A stretch of 64,000 nucleotides of DNA from Pseudonocardia parietis. GTDB lineage: Bacteria; Actinomycetota; Actinomycetes; Mycobacteriales; Pseudonocardiaceae. Of this stretch, positions 32,844-40,255 are shown piece after piece. The notes beneath the pieces were generated by a model that saw only the letters and a list, made by a program, of their open reading frames with translations, had not been told where the DNA came from and did not search any database. Numbering within the stretch: the stretch's first letter is position 1; each line of letters starts with the position of its first letter. The DNA lies in the NCBI RefSeq assembly GCF_017876315.1, contig NZ_JAGINU010000001.1, positions 2,294,001 to 2,358,000 of the forward strand, written 5' to 3'. Both the position numbers and the translations under genes were made by a program.

Positions 32844-33769
32844 CCGGCGGGCAGCGGGTCACGGTGCTCGCGCCGTCCCCGATCCTCACCGTGACCGTCG
32901 AGGACCGCGCCGGATCGGCCGAACTGCACGTGCACGCGGGTGGCCAGGGTGTGTGGCAGGCCCGGATGCTCGGCTCGCTGGGCACCTCGGTGTGCCTGTG
33001 CGCGGCGCTCGGCGGGGAGACCGGGCGCCTGCTCGAGCAGCTGATCGCGGTCGACGGCGTCGAGCTGCGGACGGTGCACTCCGCCGCCCGCAACGGTGGC
33101 TACGTGCACGACCGGCGCACCGGCGCCGAGCGGGTCGAGATCGCCACCGAGGACGCCGCGCCGCTGGACCGCCACGAGCTCGACGGCCTCTACGAGCTGA
33201 CCCTCGCGTCCGGGCTGGAGTCCGGGACGGTGCTGCTCTCCGGCCCGCAGGCGGACTCGGTGATCCCCGCATCGCTCTACCGGCGCCTCGCGCACGACCT
33301 CACCGCGAACGACGTCCGGGTGGTCGCCGACCTGTCCGGCGACCGGCTCGAGGCCGTCATCGACGCCGGCGTGGACCTGCTGAAGGTGTCCGACGACGAG
33401 CTGGTCGAGCACGGGCACGCCCCGTCGACCGAGCTCGGCGACCTGGTCACCGCGCTGAAGGACCTCCAGTCCCACGGCGCGCGCCGGGTGGTGGTGAGCC
33501 GGGCGGGGGAGCCCGCGCTGGCCTACGACGGCGAGCGGATACTCGTCGTGACCCCGCCGCCGGTCGAGGCCGCCGAGCCCCGGGGAGCCGGCGACTCACA
33601 GACCGCGGGGATGACCGCCGGGCTCGCGGCCGGTGACGACTGGGAGTCCGTGCTGCGGACCGGTGCGGCGTGCGGAGCGCTCAACGTCGTCCGGCACGGG
33701 CTGGGCACCGGCGGGGCGGACACCGTGGAGGTGCTGGCCGAGCGGGTCGGCCTCGCCCCGCTGGAGTGA
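32840..33769 (+). CDS. PfkB-family carbohydrate kinase (1-phosphofructokinase/LacC-like)
   Basis: This 309-aa ribokinase-fold kinase has the N-terminal VLAPSPILTVTVED and HAGGQGVWQARMLGSLGTSV, and the C-terminal signature PRGAGDSQTAGMTAGLAAG with the catalytic Asp in GAGDS. The pattern is closest to the hexose-phosphate kinases. The start codon overlaps the SurE stop (GTGA), so a sugar kinase and a nucleotidase are made together from one stress-type promoter. The phosphorylated substrate is unknown. Confidence 0.85.
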   Translation: MTGGQRVTVLAPSPILTVTVEDRAGSAELHVHAGGQGVWQARMLGSLGTSVCLCAALGGETGRLLEQLIAVDGVELRTVHSAARNGGYVHDRRTGAERVEIATEDAAPLDRHELDGLYELTLASGLESGTVLLSGPQADSVIPASLYRRLAHDLTANDVRVVADLSGDRLEAVIDAGVDLLKVSDDELVEHGHAPSTELGDLVTALKDLQSHGARRVVVSRAGEPALAYDGERILVVTPPPVEAAEPRGAGDSQTAGMTAGLAAGDDWESVLRTGAACGALNVVRHGLGTGGADTVEVLAERVGLAPLE

Positions 33770-33819
33770 CCGCCGCGGCTGAGGTCTCTCGGTGCTGAGG
33801 TTCGTTCCGCAAGCTTCTC

Positions 33820-34158
33820 TCACTCCGCGGAGCCGGGTTCGGCCATCCGGCCGTGCATCGCCGCCTTCGCCGACTCCGGCAGGACCGAGTTCGCCGCGCC
33901 CTGGGCCCGGGTCGACGGCGAACTCGCCACCACCTTCTCCCGACCGGCGAGCATCGCGTCGATACCGTGGCGGGCGACCTGCGCCGGGGTCGCCTCGGCC
34001 CCTGCCGCGCGGAACTCGTCCACCGCCGGGTCGAGCTCGGCGTCCTCCGCACACACCACCAGGTCGTATCCGCGGCCGGCGAGGTCCAGTGCGAGTTGCC
34101 GCCCGATGCCCGACGACGCGCCGGTGACCAGCGCAAGTGGCTTCTCATTGTCTCCCAT
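33820..34158 (-). CDS. Internally deleted short-chain dehydrogenase remnant
   Basis: This 112-aa ORF joins the N-terminal Rossmann start of an SDR (LALVTGASSGIGRQLALDLAGRGYDLVVCA, residues about 8-37) directly to an SDR C-terminus (VARHGIDAMLAGREKVVASS... QGAANSVLPESAKAAMHGRMAEPG). About 150 middle residues, including NNAG, the catalytic Ser and YxxxK, are missing while the frame is kept. It cannot be an active dehydrogenase of the usual type. It has its own stress-type promoter 10 nt from the ATG. It is either a decaying gene or a repurposed small protein. Confidence 0.7.
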   Translation of the reverse strand: MGDNEKPLALVTGASSGIGRQLALDLAGRGYDLVVCAEDAELDPAVDEFRAAGAEATPAQVARHGIDAMLAGREKVVASSPSTRAQGAANSVLPESAKAAMHGRMAEPGSAE

Positions 34159-34167
34159 GGCATCCGC

Positions 34168-34192
34168 CTACCCGCCACGTGGCAGCCGGAAC
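34168..34192 (-). promoter_or_regulatory. SigB/SigF-type promoter of the deleted SDR
   Basis: On the minus strand GTTC, 15 nt and GGGTAG (34173-34168) precede the SDR-remnant ATG by 9 nt. The last base of the -10 departs from the C/T consensus. Confidence 0.45.
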
Positions 34193-34234
34193 GCGCGGAG
34201 CGGCCCCGGCCGGACGAGGCCGGTCGGGAGCGCC

Positions 34235-34260
34235 GTTTGGGTCGCCCGTCCGGGTGGTAT
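34235..34260 (+). promoter_or_regulatory. SigB/SigF-type promoter before the small protein at 34321
   Basis: GTTT (34235-34238), a 16-nt spacer and TGGTAT (34255-34260) match the stress-sigma consensus except for the first -10 base. It lies 60 nt upstream of the 34321 start codon. Confidence 0.45.
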
Positions 34261-34320
34261 CGCGACGACACGCGCGCGGCGACCGCCGGGCGGGATCTCC
34301 AGAAGGGACCCGGAGCGACG

Positions 34321-34572
34321 ATGTCCTCCACCACTTCCTCCACCACGGACCAGCAGCGTGAAGCGGACACCGTCCGCTCCGCCCCGGACCGCGGTGGGCA
34401 CCACGTGCCCACCCTCGACGACGTCGACCGTGTCCTGGCCAGGCTCAGCGAGCACCTGAGGTCGCCCGACCTGGAGCCCACCGCCCGGGAGCACATCAGC
34501 GACGACATCGACGCCCTGCTCGAGCGGCGCCGATGGTTCACGGTGCTCGGCCGCGACTCGACGCCCTCCTGA
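34321..34572 (+). CDS. Small hypothetical protein
   Basis: This 83-aa soluble protein has a low-complexity Ser/Thr start (MSSTTSSTTDQQREAD) and then a helical, acidic part: HHVPTLDDVDRVLARLSEHLRSPDL and TAREHISDDIDALLERRRWFTVLG. I do not recognise a family. A weak GGAG lies about 6 nt before the ATG. It has its own stress-type promoter and sits among stress-type genes, so a role in stress physiology is possible, but only context supports this. Confidence 0.6.
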   Translation: MSSTTSSTTDQQREADTVRSAPDRGGHHVPTLDDVDRVLARLSEHLRSPDLEPTAREHISDDIDALLERRRWFTVLGRDSTPS

Positions 34573-34593
34573 GCTGCTGGTCGCCGGGGCGGT

Positions 34594-34618
34594 GTGTGGC
34601 CGGCCCGTGACCGGGTAT
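34594..34618 (+). promoter_or_regulatory. SigB/SigF-type promoter before the Rho_N-like gene
   Basis: GTGT (34594-34597), a 15-nt spacer and GGGTAT (34613-34618) match the stress-sigma consensus fully in the -10. The start codon of the next gene is 38 nt downstream. Confidence 0.6.
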
Positions 34619-34656
34619 CCATCGTTGACGAGGAACCCGACACCGGAGGTGACGTC

Positions 34657-34989
34657 GTGCCGCAGGCATGGAACGACAAGCGGGAACGTCAGTACGAGCA
34701 CATCAAGGAGCAGACCGAGGAACGCGGCAGCTCCGAGAAGCGGGCCAAGGAGATCGCCGCCCGCACGGTGAACAAGGACCGTGCGCAGGAGGGCGAGTCC
34801 CGGGAGGCGAGCCGGACCTCGACCGACGACGTCTCACCCGAGCACCGGGGCGGTAAGCGGTCCGGTCGCCGTGAAGGGCCCATGGGCCGGACCAAGGAGC
34901 AGCTCTACGCCGACGCGCAGCGGGCCGGCATCTCCGGCCGGTCGTCGATGAACAAGGACGAGCTGCAGTCCGCACTGAAGCGGAGTTGA
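34657..34989 (+). CDS. Small basic protein with C-terminal Rho_N/SAP-like motif
   Basis: This protein of about 110 aa is highly charged. The N-terminal half reads MPQAWNDKRERQYEHIKEQ and EKRAKEIAARTVNKDRAQEG. A Ser/Gly/Arg linker follows, and the last 35 residues (TKEQLYADAQRAGISGRSSMNKDELQSAL) have the pattern of a Rho-termination-factor N-terminal or SAP helix-extended-helix nucleic-acid-binding motif. Similar proteins are often labelled plasmid stabilisation protein without evidence. GGAGGT lies 6 nt before the GTG. A stress-type promoter precedes it. Confidence 0.75.
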   Translation: MPQAWNDKRERQYEHIKEQTEERGSSEKRAKEIAARTVNKDRAQEGESREASRTSTDDVSPEHRGGKRSGRREGPMGRTKEQLYADAQRAGISGRSSMNKDELQSALKRS

Positions 34990-35007
34990 TCCCGGGACGA
35001 TCTCCCG

Positions 35008-35032
35008 GTGTACCCCGCGGCGTGGCGGGTAC
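35008..35032 (+). promoter_or_regulatory. SigB/SigF-type promoter of the molybdopterin oxidoreductase
   Basis: GTGT, a 15-nt spacer and GGGTAC (35027-35032) have the same elements and spacing as the surE promoter. The GTG/ATG start pair of the oxidoreductase lies 7-10 nt downstream, so the message is probably leaderless. Confidence 0.6.
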
Positions 35033-35041
35033 CTGCCGGTG

Positions 35042-37363
35042 ATGACCGAGCAGCCGGTGATGACCGAGGACGACCGCACCCGCGACCCGTGGGGCCCGCG
35101 GACGCCGCACGCCGCCGGCACCGCCTGGCCCGAACGGGTGGACCGGCACCTGCGTGACGGTGTGCGCGCCGAGGACGTCCAGCGCTGGGTGCGGTCGGCC
35201 TGCGTGCTGTGCAGCAACGGCTGCGGGCTCGACATCGGAGTGATCGACGACGAGATCGTCGGGGTCCGGGGCCGGGCCGACGACCGGGTCAACCGCGGCC
35301 GGTTGGGGCCGAAGGGGCTCTACGGCTGGAAGGGCCAGACCCGCGACCGGCTCCTGCGCCCCCTGATGCGCGACGACGACGGCCACCTGGTCGAGGTCGA
35401 CCACGAGACCGCGATGCGGGCCGTGGTCGAGCGGTCCCGGTCGCTGCTGGAGCGCCGTGGCGGGCTCTCGCACGGTTTCTACACCTCGGGTCAGCTGATG
35501 GCCGAGGAGTACTACACGCTCGCGGTGATCGGGAAGGCCGGGCTCGGCACCCCGCACATGGACGGCAACACCCGGCTGTGCACGGCGACCGCGGCCGCGT
35601 CGATGAAGGAGAGCTTCGGCACCGACGGGCAGCCGGCCAGTTTCGACGACATCGAGCACTGCGACGCGCTGTTCCTGTTCGGACACAACGTCGCCGAGAC
35701 CCAGACCGTGCTGTGGGCACGGATGCTCGACCGCATCGAGGGTGCCGACCCACCCGCCGTGGTCTGCGTCGATCCGCGGCGCACCGAGGTGGCCCGCCGC
35801 GCGACGGTGCACCTCCCGGTCCGGCCGGGCACCAACGTCGCCCTGGTCAACGGGCTCACCCGGGAACTGATCCACCGTGGCGCCGTCGACGACGACTGGG
35901 TCCGGGTGCACACGATCGGCTACGACGACCTGGCCGCGGTCGTGGAGCCCTACGATCCCGCACGGGTGGGCGAGATCTGCGGGATCGACCCGGGCGACCT
36001 CCGAGCGGCCGCGGACGTCTTCGCGCAGGCACGGGCACCACTGTCGACGGTTCTGCAGGGCTTCTACCAGTCACACCAGGCCACCGCCGCGTCGGTCGGG
36101 GTGAACAACCTGCACCTGTTGCGCGGCATGATCGGCCACCCCGGCGCGGGCGTGCTGCAGATGAACGGCCAGCCGACCGCGCAGAACAACCGGGAGTGCG
36201 GCGCGGACGGCGACCTGCCCGGGTTCCGCAACTGGGACAACGAGGAACACGTCGCGGAGCTGGCCGAGCTGTGGGACGTCGACCCGATCACCATCCCGCA
36301 CTGGTCGCCGCCCACCCACGCGATGCAGCTGTTCCGCTACGCCGAACAGGGGTCGATCGAGTTCCTCTGGATCGCCGGCACCAACCCGGCGGTCTCGATG
36401 CCCGACCTCGACCGGATCCGCAACATCCTGTCCTCCCCGGACTGCTTCGTCGTCGTCTCGGACGCCTACCCGACCGAGACCACGGCACTGGCCGACGTCG
36501 TGTTCCCCGCGGCGCTGTGGGGCGAGCGCACCGGCACGTTCACCAACGCCGACCGCACCGTGCACCTGTCGGAGAAGGCGGTCGACCCGCCGGGCGAGGC
36601 ACGCAGCGACCTCGATCTGTGGCTCGACTACGCCCGGCGGATGGACTTCCGCACGCGCTCCGGGCGGCCGCTGCCGTGGTGGCGCACGCCGGAGGAGACC
36701 TTCGACGAGTGGGTCCGGGCGACCCGCGGACGGCCGTGCGACCAGAGCGCGCTCAGCTACGAGCGACTGCGGGAGCGCTCGGGGATCCAGTGGCCGGTGA
36801 CCGCCGACGCCCCGGACGGCACCGCACGCCTCTACACCGGCGGTGAGTTCAACACCTACACGGACCGCTGCGAGACCTACGGTCACGACCTGCTGACCGG
36901 CGCCACCGTCACCCGCGAGGGTCACCGCGCACTGCGGGCGGACGGGCGCGCGGTGCTCAAGGCCGTCGAGCACACCGCCCCGCCGGGGGCCCCGGACGGC
37001 GACTTCCCCTTCCGGCTGATCACCGGCCGCACCGTCCACCACTTCCACACCCGCACCAAGACCGGCCGGGTCGCCGAGCTCGAGGCCGCCGCGCCGCGCG
37101 CCTGGGTGGAGCTGTCCGCCGCCGACGCCGACGAGCTCGGTGTGCGGGCCGGCGACACCGTCCGGGTCTCCACCCCCCGCGGGAGCCTCGACCTGCCGGT
37201 GCGGATCACCGAGGTGCGGCCCGGCACCGTCTTCGTACCGTTCCACTACGGCGACCAGGCGGCCAACGAGCTCACCCTCACCGCGTGGGACCCGGTCTCC
37301 AAGCAACCGCAGCTGAAGCTCACCGGCGCCCGCGTCGACGTCATCGACCCCGAGAACCGGTAG
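35042..37363 (+). CDS. Molybdopterin oxidoreductase (nitrate reductase/formate dehydrogenase superfamily)
   Basis: This protein of about 773 aa has an N-terminal Fe-S domain, a large molybdopterin-binding core and a C-terminal MGD dinucleotide domain (VELSAADADELGVRAGDTVRVSTPRG). The Mo ligand is probably Cys179 in HMDGNTRLCTATAAASMKESFG, as in Nap/Nas-type nitrate reductases. Cys54, Cys57 and Cys61 of the 4Fe-4S motif are present. The fourth ligand position in VNRGRLGPKG is Gly89 instead of the usual Cys (xLCxKG). No electron-transfer subunit is adjacent, and the substrate cannot be assigned. The start could also be the GTG at 35039. Confidence 0.88.
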   Translation: MTEQPVMTEDDRTRDPWGPRTPHAAGTAWPERVDRHLRDGVRAEDVQRWVRSACVLCSNGCGLDIGVIDDEIVGVRGRADDRVNRGRLGPKGLYGWKGQTRDRLLRPLMRDDDGHLVEVDHETAMRAVVERSRSLLERRGGLSHGFYTSGQLMAEEYYTLAVIGKAGLGTPHMDGNTRLCTATAAASMKESFGTDGQPASFDDIEHCDALFLFGHNVAETQTVLWARMLDRIEGADPPAVVCVDPRRTEVARRATVHLPVRPGTNVALVNGLTRELIHRGAVDDDWVRVHTIGYDDLAAVVEPYDPARVGEICGIDPGDLRAAADVFAQARAPLSTVLQGFYQSHQATAASVGVNNLHLLRGMIGHPGAGVLQMNGQPTAQNNRECGADGDLPGFRNWDNEEHVAELAELWDVDPITIPHWSPPTHAMQLFRYAEQGSIEFLWIAGTNPAVSMPDLDRIRNILSSPDCFVVVSDAYPTETTALADVVFPAALWGERTGTFTNADRTVHLSEKAVDPPGEARSDLDLWLDYARRMDFRTRSGRPLPWWRTPEETFDEWVRATRGRPCDQSALSYERLRERSGIQWPVTADAPDGTARLYTGGEFNTYTDRCETYGHDLLTGATVTREGHRALRADGRAVLKAVEHTAPPGAPDGDFPFRLITGRTVHHFHTRTKTGRVAELEAAAPRAWVELSAADADELGVRAGDTVRVSTPRGSLDLPVRITEVRPGTVFVPFHYGDQAANELTLTAWDPVSKQPQLKLTGARVDVIDPENR

Positions 37364-37373
37364 GGAGCGCACC

Positions 37374-37826
37374 GTGGGACTGGCCGTCTACCTGGGCATG
37401 CTGCACGCGGCCGAACAGACCCTGGCCGAATCCTGGCGGCTGGTCGCCGACGGGCACGCCGCGGAGGCCGACCTGCACCATCTCGGCCACCAGCTGGGTG
37501 GTCGGGCCGACGCCCGCGTCGACATGCTCGCACCGCTGACCGAGCGCTACGGCGAGCGCTATGACGACGAACCCGAGCGCCTCGAGGCACAGGGGCTCGG
37601 CGCGCTGCGCTCCGGCCCGGTCGGGCTGCTGCGCGACCTGCAGGACCTGTACCTGCTCGCGTCCTTCGTCGCGATCACCTGGGATCTGGTCGGGCAGGCG
37701 GCACAGGCCACCCGGGACCGCGAGGCCATCGACGCCGTCGCCCACGCGCAACCTCAGGTGCGCAACCAGATCGCGTTCTTGCGTACCCGGATGGAACAGG
37801 CCGCCCCGCAGGCACTGGCCGGCTGA
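37374..37826 (+). CDS. Hypothetical helical protein linked to the molybdopterin oxidoreductase
   Basis: This 150-aa protein starts 10 nt after the oxidoreductase stop with a GTG and is surely co-transcribed. It is predicted to be all helical and soluble: GLAVYLGMLHAAEQTLAESWRLV, EADLHHLGHQLGGRADARVDML, GLLRDLQDLYLLASFVAITWDLVG and RNQIAFLRTRMEQA. The spacing of Glu and His residues resembles a ferritin-like four-helix bundle, but I see no complete ExxH di-iron motif pair. It could be a maturation or accessory partner; this is inferred from linkage only. Confidence 0.65.
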   Translation: MGLAVYLGMLHAAEQTLAESWRLVADGHAAEADLHHLGHQLGGRADARVDMLAPLTERYGERYDDEPERLEAQGLGALRSGPVGLLRDLQDLYLLASFVAITWDLVGQAAQATRDREAIDAVAHAQPQVRNQIAFLRTRMEQAAPQALAG

Positions 37827-37853
37827 GAATGCACCGCGGACGGACGGGTGTGT

Positions 37854-37877
37854 GGATCGGGAGGCGTCCGTGGGTAC
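37854..37877 (+). promoter_or_regulatory. SigB/SigF-type promoter of the alpha/beta hydrolase
   Basis: GGAT, a 14-nt spacer and GGGTAC (37872-37877) fit the GNNT-N14-16-GGGTAC/T form. The ATG of the hydrolase is 10 nt downstream, again indicating a leaderless or near-leaderless transcript. Confidence 0.5.
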
Positions 37878-37886
37878 TGCAGTGAC

Positions 37887-38834
37887 ATGACCGGGACCGA
37901 AGTGGAGAAGGAGTGTGGGCTCCCGCGGCCCGCCCGGGTGAGCGTGCCGGCGCGCGCCGCCATCGGGTGGATGCGGCTGCAGCGGATGTCGGCGTTCTAC
38001 GACGACGCCGCGACCATGCGCGACCAACTGGCGTCGCACCAGGACCCGACGCTGACGCGGCCACCGCGCTGGGTACGCGCCACGACCGACGTGGCACACG
38101 ACACCGTCGACGGTCACGACTGCTGGACCCTGCGCGCGCCGCGCGGGAAGCGGTCACCCGTGCACGTGCTCCACCTGCACGGCGGCGGCTTCGTCGAGCA
38201 GCCCGGTCACCACCACTGGGGTCTGGCCCGCTGGCTGGTCCACCGCCTCGGCGCGACGGTCACGCTGCCCATGTACCCACTGGCGCCCGGGGCGGACCAC
38301 CGCGAGATCTGGCCGGTCGCCCAGCACAGCTACGAGCGGTTCCTGTCGTCCCGTCCCCCGGAGGACCGGATCGTGCTCGGCGACTCCTGCGGCGGTGCGC
38401 TGGCGCTCGCCCTGGCACAGCTCCTGCGGGACCGCGACGAGCCCGTACCGTCGCGGATCGGCCTCTTCTCGCCGTGGCTGGACCTGGGGGTGACCGACCC
38501 GCTGTCGGCCCGGATCGCGCCGCACGACCCGGTGCTCGGGATCGAGGGCCTCCGCCAGGCCGGGCAGTGGTACGCGGCGGGTACCGCCCTCGACGACCCG
38601 GAGATCAGCCCGGTCGACGCCGACCTGCGCGGTCTCGGCCGGATCGCGGCGTTCGTCGGCACCCGTGACCTCCTGCTGGCCGACGCGCGACGGCTGAAGC
38701 TCGATGCCGAGGAGGTCGGGCAGGACATCGAACTGCACGAGTACCCGGGCATGTTCCACAACTGGATCATGCAGCCGCTGGTGCCCGAGGCGCGGCCCGC
38801 GCGACAGCATCTGCTCGACTTCCTGCGCTCCTGA
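37887..38834 (+). CDS. Alpha/beta hydrolase, hormone-sensitive-lipase type
   Basis: This protein of about 315 aa has the HSL-family oxyanion motif HLHGGGF (about 104-110) and the nucleophile elbow GDSCGG with Ser near residue 167. An acid residue in FVGTRDLLLADA and the catalytic His in MFHNW near the C-terminus complete the triad. It would hydrolyse small acyl esters. The ATG at 37887 is preferred to an upstream GTG because the stress-type -10 lies between them. Confidence 0.85.
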   Translation: MTGTEVEKECGLPRPARVSVPARAAIGWMRLQRMSAFYDDAATMRDQLASHQDPTLTRPPRWVRATTDVAHDTVDGHDCWTLRAPRGKRSPVHVLHLHGGGFVEQPGHHHWGLARWLVHRLGATVTLPMYPLAPGADHREIWPVAQHSYERFLSSRPPEDRIVLGDSCGGALALALAQLLRDRDEPVPSRIGLFSPWLDLGVTDPLSARIAPHDPVLGIEGLRQAGQWYAAGTALDDPEISPVDADLRGLGRIAAFVGTRDLLLADARRLKLDAEEVGQDIELHEYPGMFHNWIMQPLVPEARPARQHLLDFLRS

Positions 38835-38843
38835 CCGAACCGG

Positions 38844-38869
38844 GGATTGACTCGGCCACAGCCGGGTAA
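38844..38869 (+). promoter_or_regulatory. SigB/SigF-type promoter of the small ORF/ATP-grasp operon
   Basis: GGAT (38844-38847), a 16-nt spacer and GGGTAA (38864-38869) resemble the other stress-type promoters of this region. ATG codons at 38873 and 38879 follow within 10 nt. Confidence 0.45.
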
Positions 38870-38872
38870 CAG

Positions 38873-38956
38873 ATGACCATGAGATTCCAGGTGACGGATG
38901 CACGGCGCGCCCTTCCCGGCGCGGACGACCTGCGCCACCTCGGCGACGACCTGTGA
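38873..38956 (+). CDS. Possible leader or precursor peptide of the ATP-grasp operon
   Basis: This 27-codon ORF begins with the ATG at 38873 (or 38879, same frame), directly after the stress-type -10, and ends 11 nt before the ATP-grasp start. The peptide is short, charged and hydrophilic: an N-terminal MTMRFQVTDARRAL and a C-terminal GADDLRHLGDDL. It could be a translated leader, a chance ORF, or a substrate peptide for the ATP-grasp enzyme. No family was recognised, and conservation is the key unknown. Confidence 0.3.
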   Translation: MTMRFQVTDARRALPGADDLRHLGDDL

Positions 38957-38967
38957 GAGGGACGGAC

Positions 38968-40245
38968 ATGGACGACCAGGTGCTGACCATCGCCGTCCCG
39001 GGGCTCGACGACCACAACCGTGAGGTCCTCGAGCGGCTGCCGGAAGCGGACCGGTACCGGTTCGTGCCGGTGCTGACGATCGAGGAACTGCAGTACGGCG
39101 ACGAGATCCCGGTGCTGGACCTGCTGGAGAAGGCGAAGATCGAGCTGGACCGGGTGGGCCCGGTGCACGGCGTCATCGGGTTCTGGGACTTCCCGGTGAG
39201 CACGATGGTGCCGCTGCTGTGCGAGCACGCCGGGACCCCGGGCCCGTCGCTGGACGCCGTGCTGCGCTGCGAGCACAAGTACTGGAGCCGGCTCGAACAG
39301 CGCGAGGTGATCGACGAGTACCCGGCGTTCGCGCTGGTGGACCCGGATGTGGACGACCGGCCCCCGGAGGGGGTGCGCTTCCCGATGTGGGTCAAGCCGG
39401 TCAAGTCGTTCTCCTCCGCTCTGGCGTTCCGCGTCGAGGACGCCGACGGGTTCCGCGACGCGGTGAGCCGGATCTCCGAGGACATCGGCCGGGTCGGCGA
39501 GCCGTTCGCCGAACTGCTGGCCAAGGTCGACCTGCCGCGCGAGATCGCCGACGCCGGCGGGCGGGTTTGCGTGGCCGAGGAGGCCGTCGAGGGCCGGCAG
39601 ATCACGCTGGAGGGCTGGGTCGGGGACGGCCCGCTGCACGTGCTCGGCGCCGTGGACACCGTGAACCGCGACGACGTGCCCAGCCAGGACCGGTTCGTCT
39701 ACCCGTCCTCGGTCGCCGACGCCGTGGTGGAGCGGATGTCGCAGGTCACCGACAAGATCGTGCGCCGGGTCGGCCTGAAGCACACCACGGTCAACGTCGA
39801 GTTCTTCTGGAACTCCGACACCGACCGGCTCACCGTCCTGGAGGTGAACCCGCGGCACTCGCAGTCGCACGCGGAGCTGTTCGCCGACGTCGACGGTGCC
39901 CCGAACCACCGCGCGATGGTGCGTCTCGCGTCGGGTCAGGCCCCGGAGATGCCGCGCCGGGAGGGTGAGCACGCGATCGCGGCGAAGTGGTTCCTGCGCC
40001 GGATGAGTGACGGCGTCGCCCGCCGGGTACCGACACAGGAGGAGATCGAGGAGGCCGAGCGGTCGGTGCCGGGTGTCACGGTCGACGTGATCGTCGACGA
40101 GGGGGACCGGCTCAGCGAGCTCCCCGACCAGGACAGCTACAGCTACAAGATCGCCAACATCTACGTCGGCGGGAGTGATCCGCAGGAGCTGGCCGACCGG
40201 TACCGGCGCTGTACCGAGCTGCTCCCGTTCGAGTTCGACGAGTAA
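38968..40245 (+). CDS. ATP-grasp domain ligase-like protein
   Basis: This protein of about 425 aa has an ATP-grasp fold. The preATP-like N-terminal part includes VHGVIGFWDFPVSTMVPLLCEHAG. The nucleotide-binding part includes FPMWVKPVKSFSSALAFRV with the ATP-contacting Lys, then CVAEEAVEGRQITLEGWVGDG. The metal-binding end is HTTVNVEFFWN...LTVLEVNPRHSQSH with the Glu/Asn ligands. ATP-grasp enzymes join a carboxylate to an amine or thiol through an acyl phosphate; the substrate here is unknown. GAGAGGGA lies 7 nt before the ATG. A large CocE-type hydrolase gene follows after 10 nt. Confidence 0.83.
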   Translation: MDDQVLTIAVPGLDDHNREVLERLPEADRYRFVPVLTIEELQYGDEIPVLDLLEKAKIELDRVGPVHGVIGFWDFPVSTMVPLLCEHAGTPGPSLDAVLRCEHKYWSRLEQREVIDEYPAFALVDPDVDDRPPEGVRFPMWVKPVKSFSSALAFRVEDADGFRDAVSRISEDIGRVGEPFAELLAKVDLPREIADAGGRVCVAEEAVEGRQITLEGWVGDGPLHVLGAVDTVNRDDVPSQDRFVYPSSVADAVVERMSQVTDKIVRRVGLKHTTVNVEFFWNSDTDRLTVLEVNPRHSQSHAELFADVDGAPNHRAMVRLASGQAPEMPRREGEHAIAAKWFLRRMSDGVARRVPTQEEIEEAERSVPGVTVDVIVDEGDRLSELPDQDSYSYKIANIYVGGSDPQELADRYRRCTELLPFEFDE

Positions 40246-40255
40246 GGGGACGAGG

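Noticed and set aside
34657..34989. Plasmid stabilisation or toxin-antitoxin function for the small basic protein.
   Set aside because: There is no toxin partner or toxin-antitoxin domain; the visible motif is Rho_N/SAP-like, and the promoter context is stress-type.
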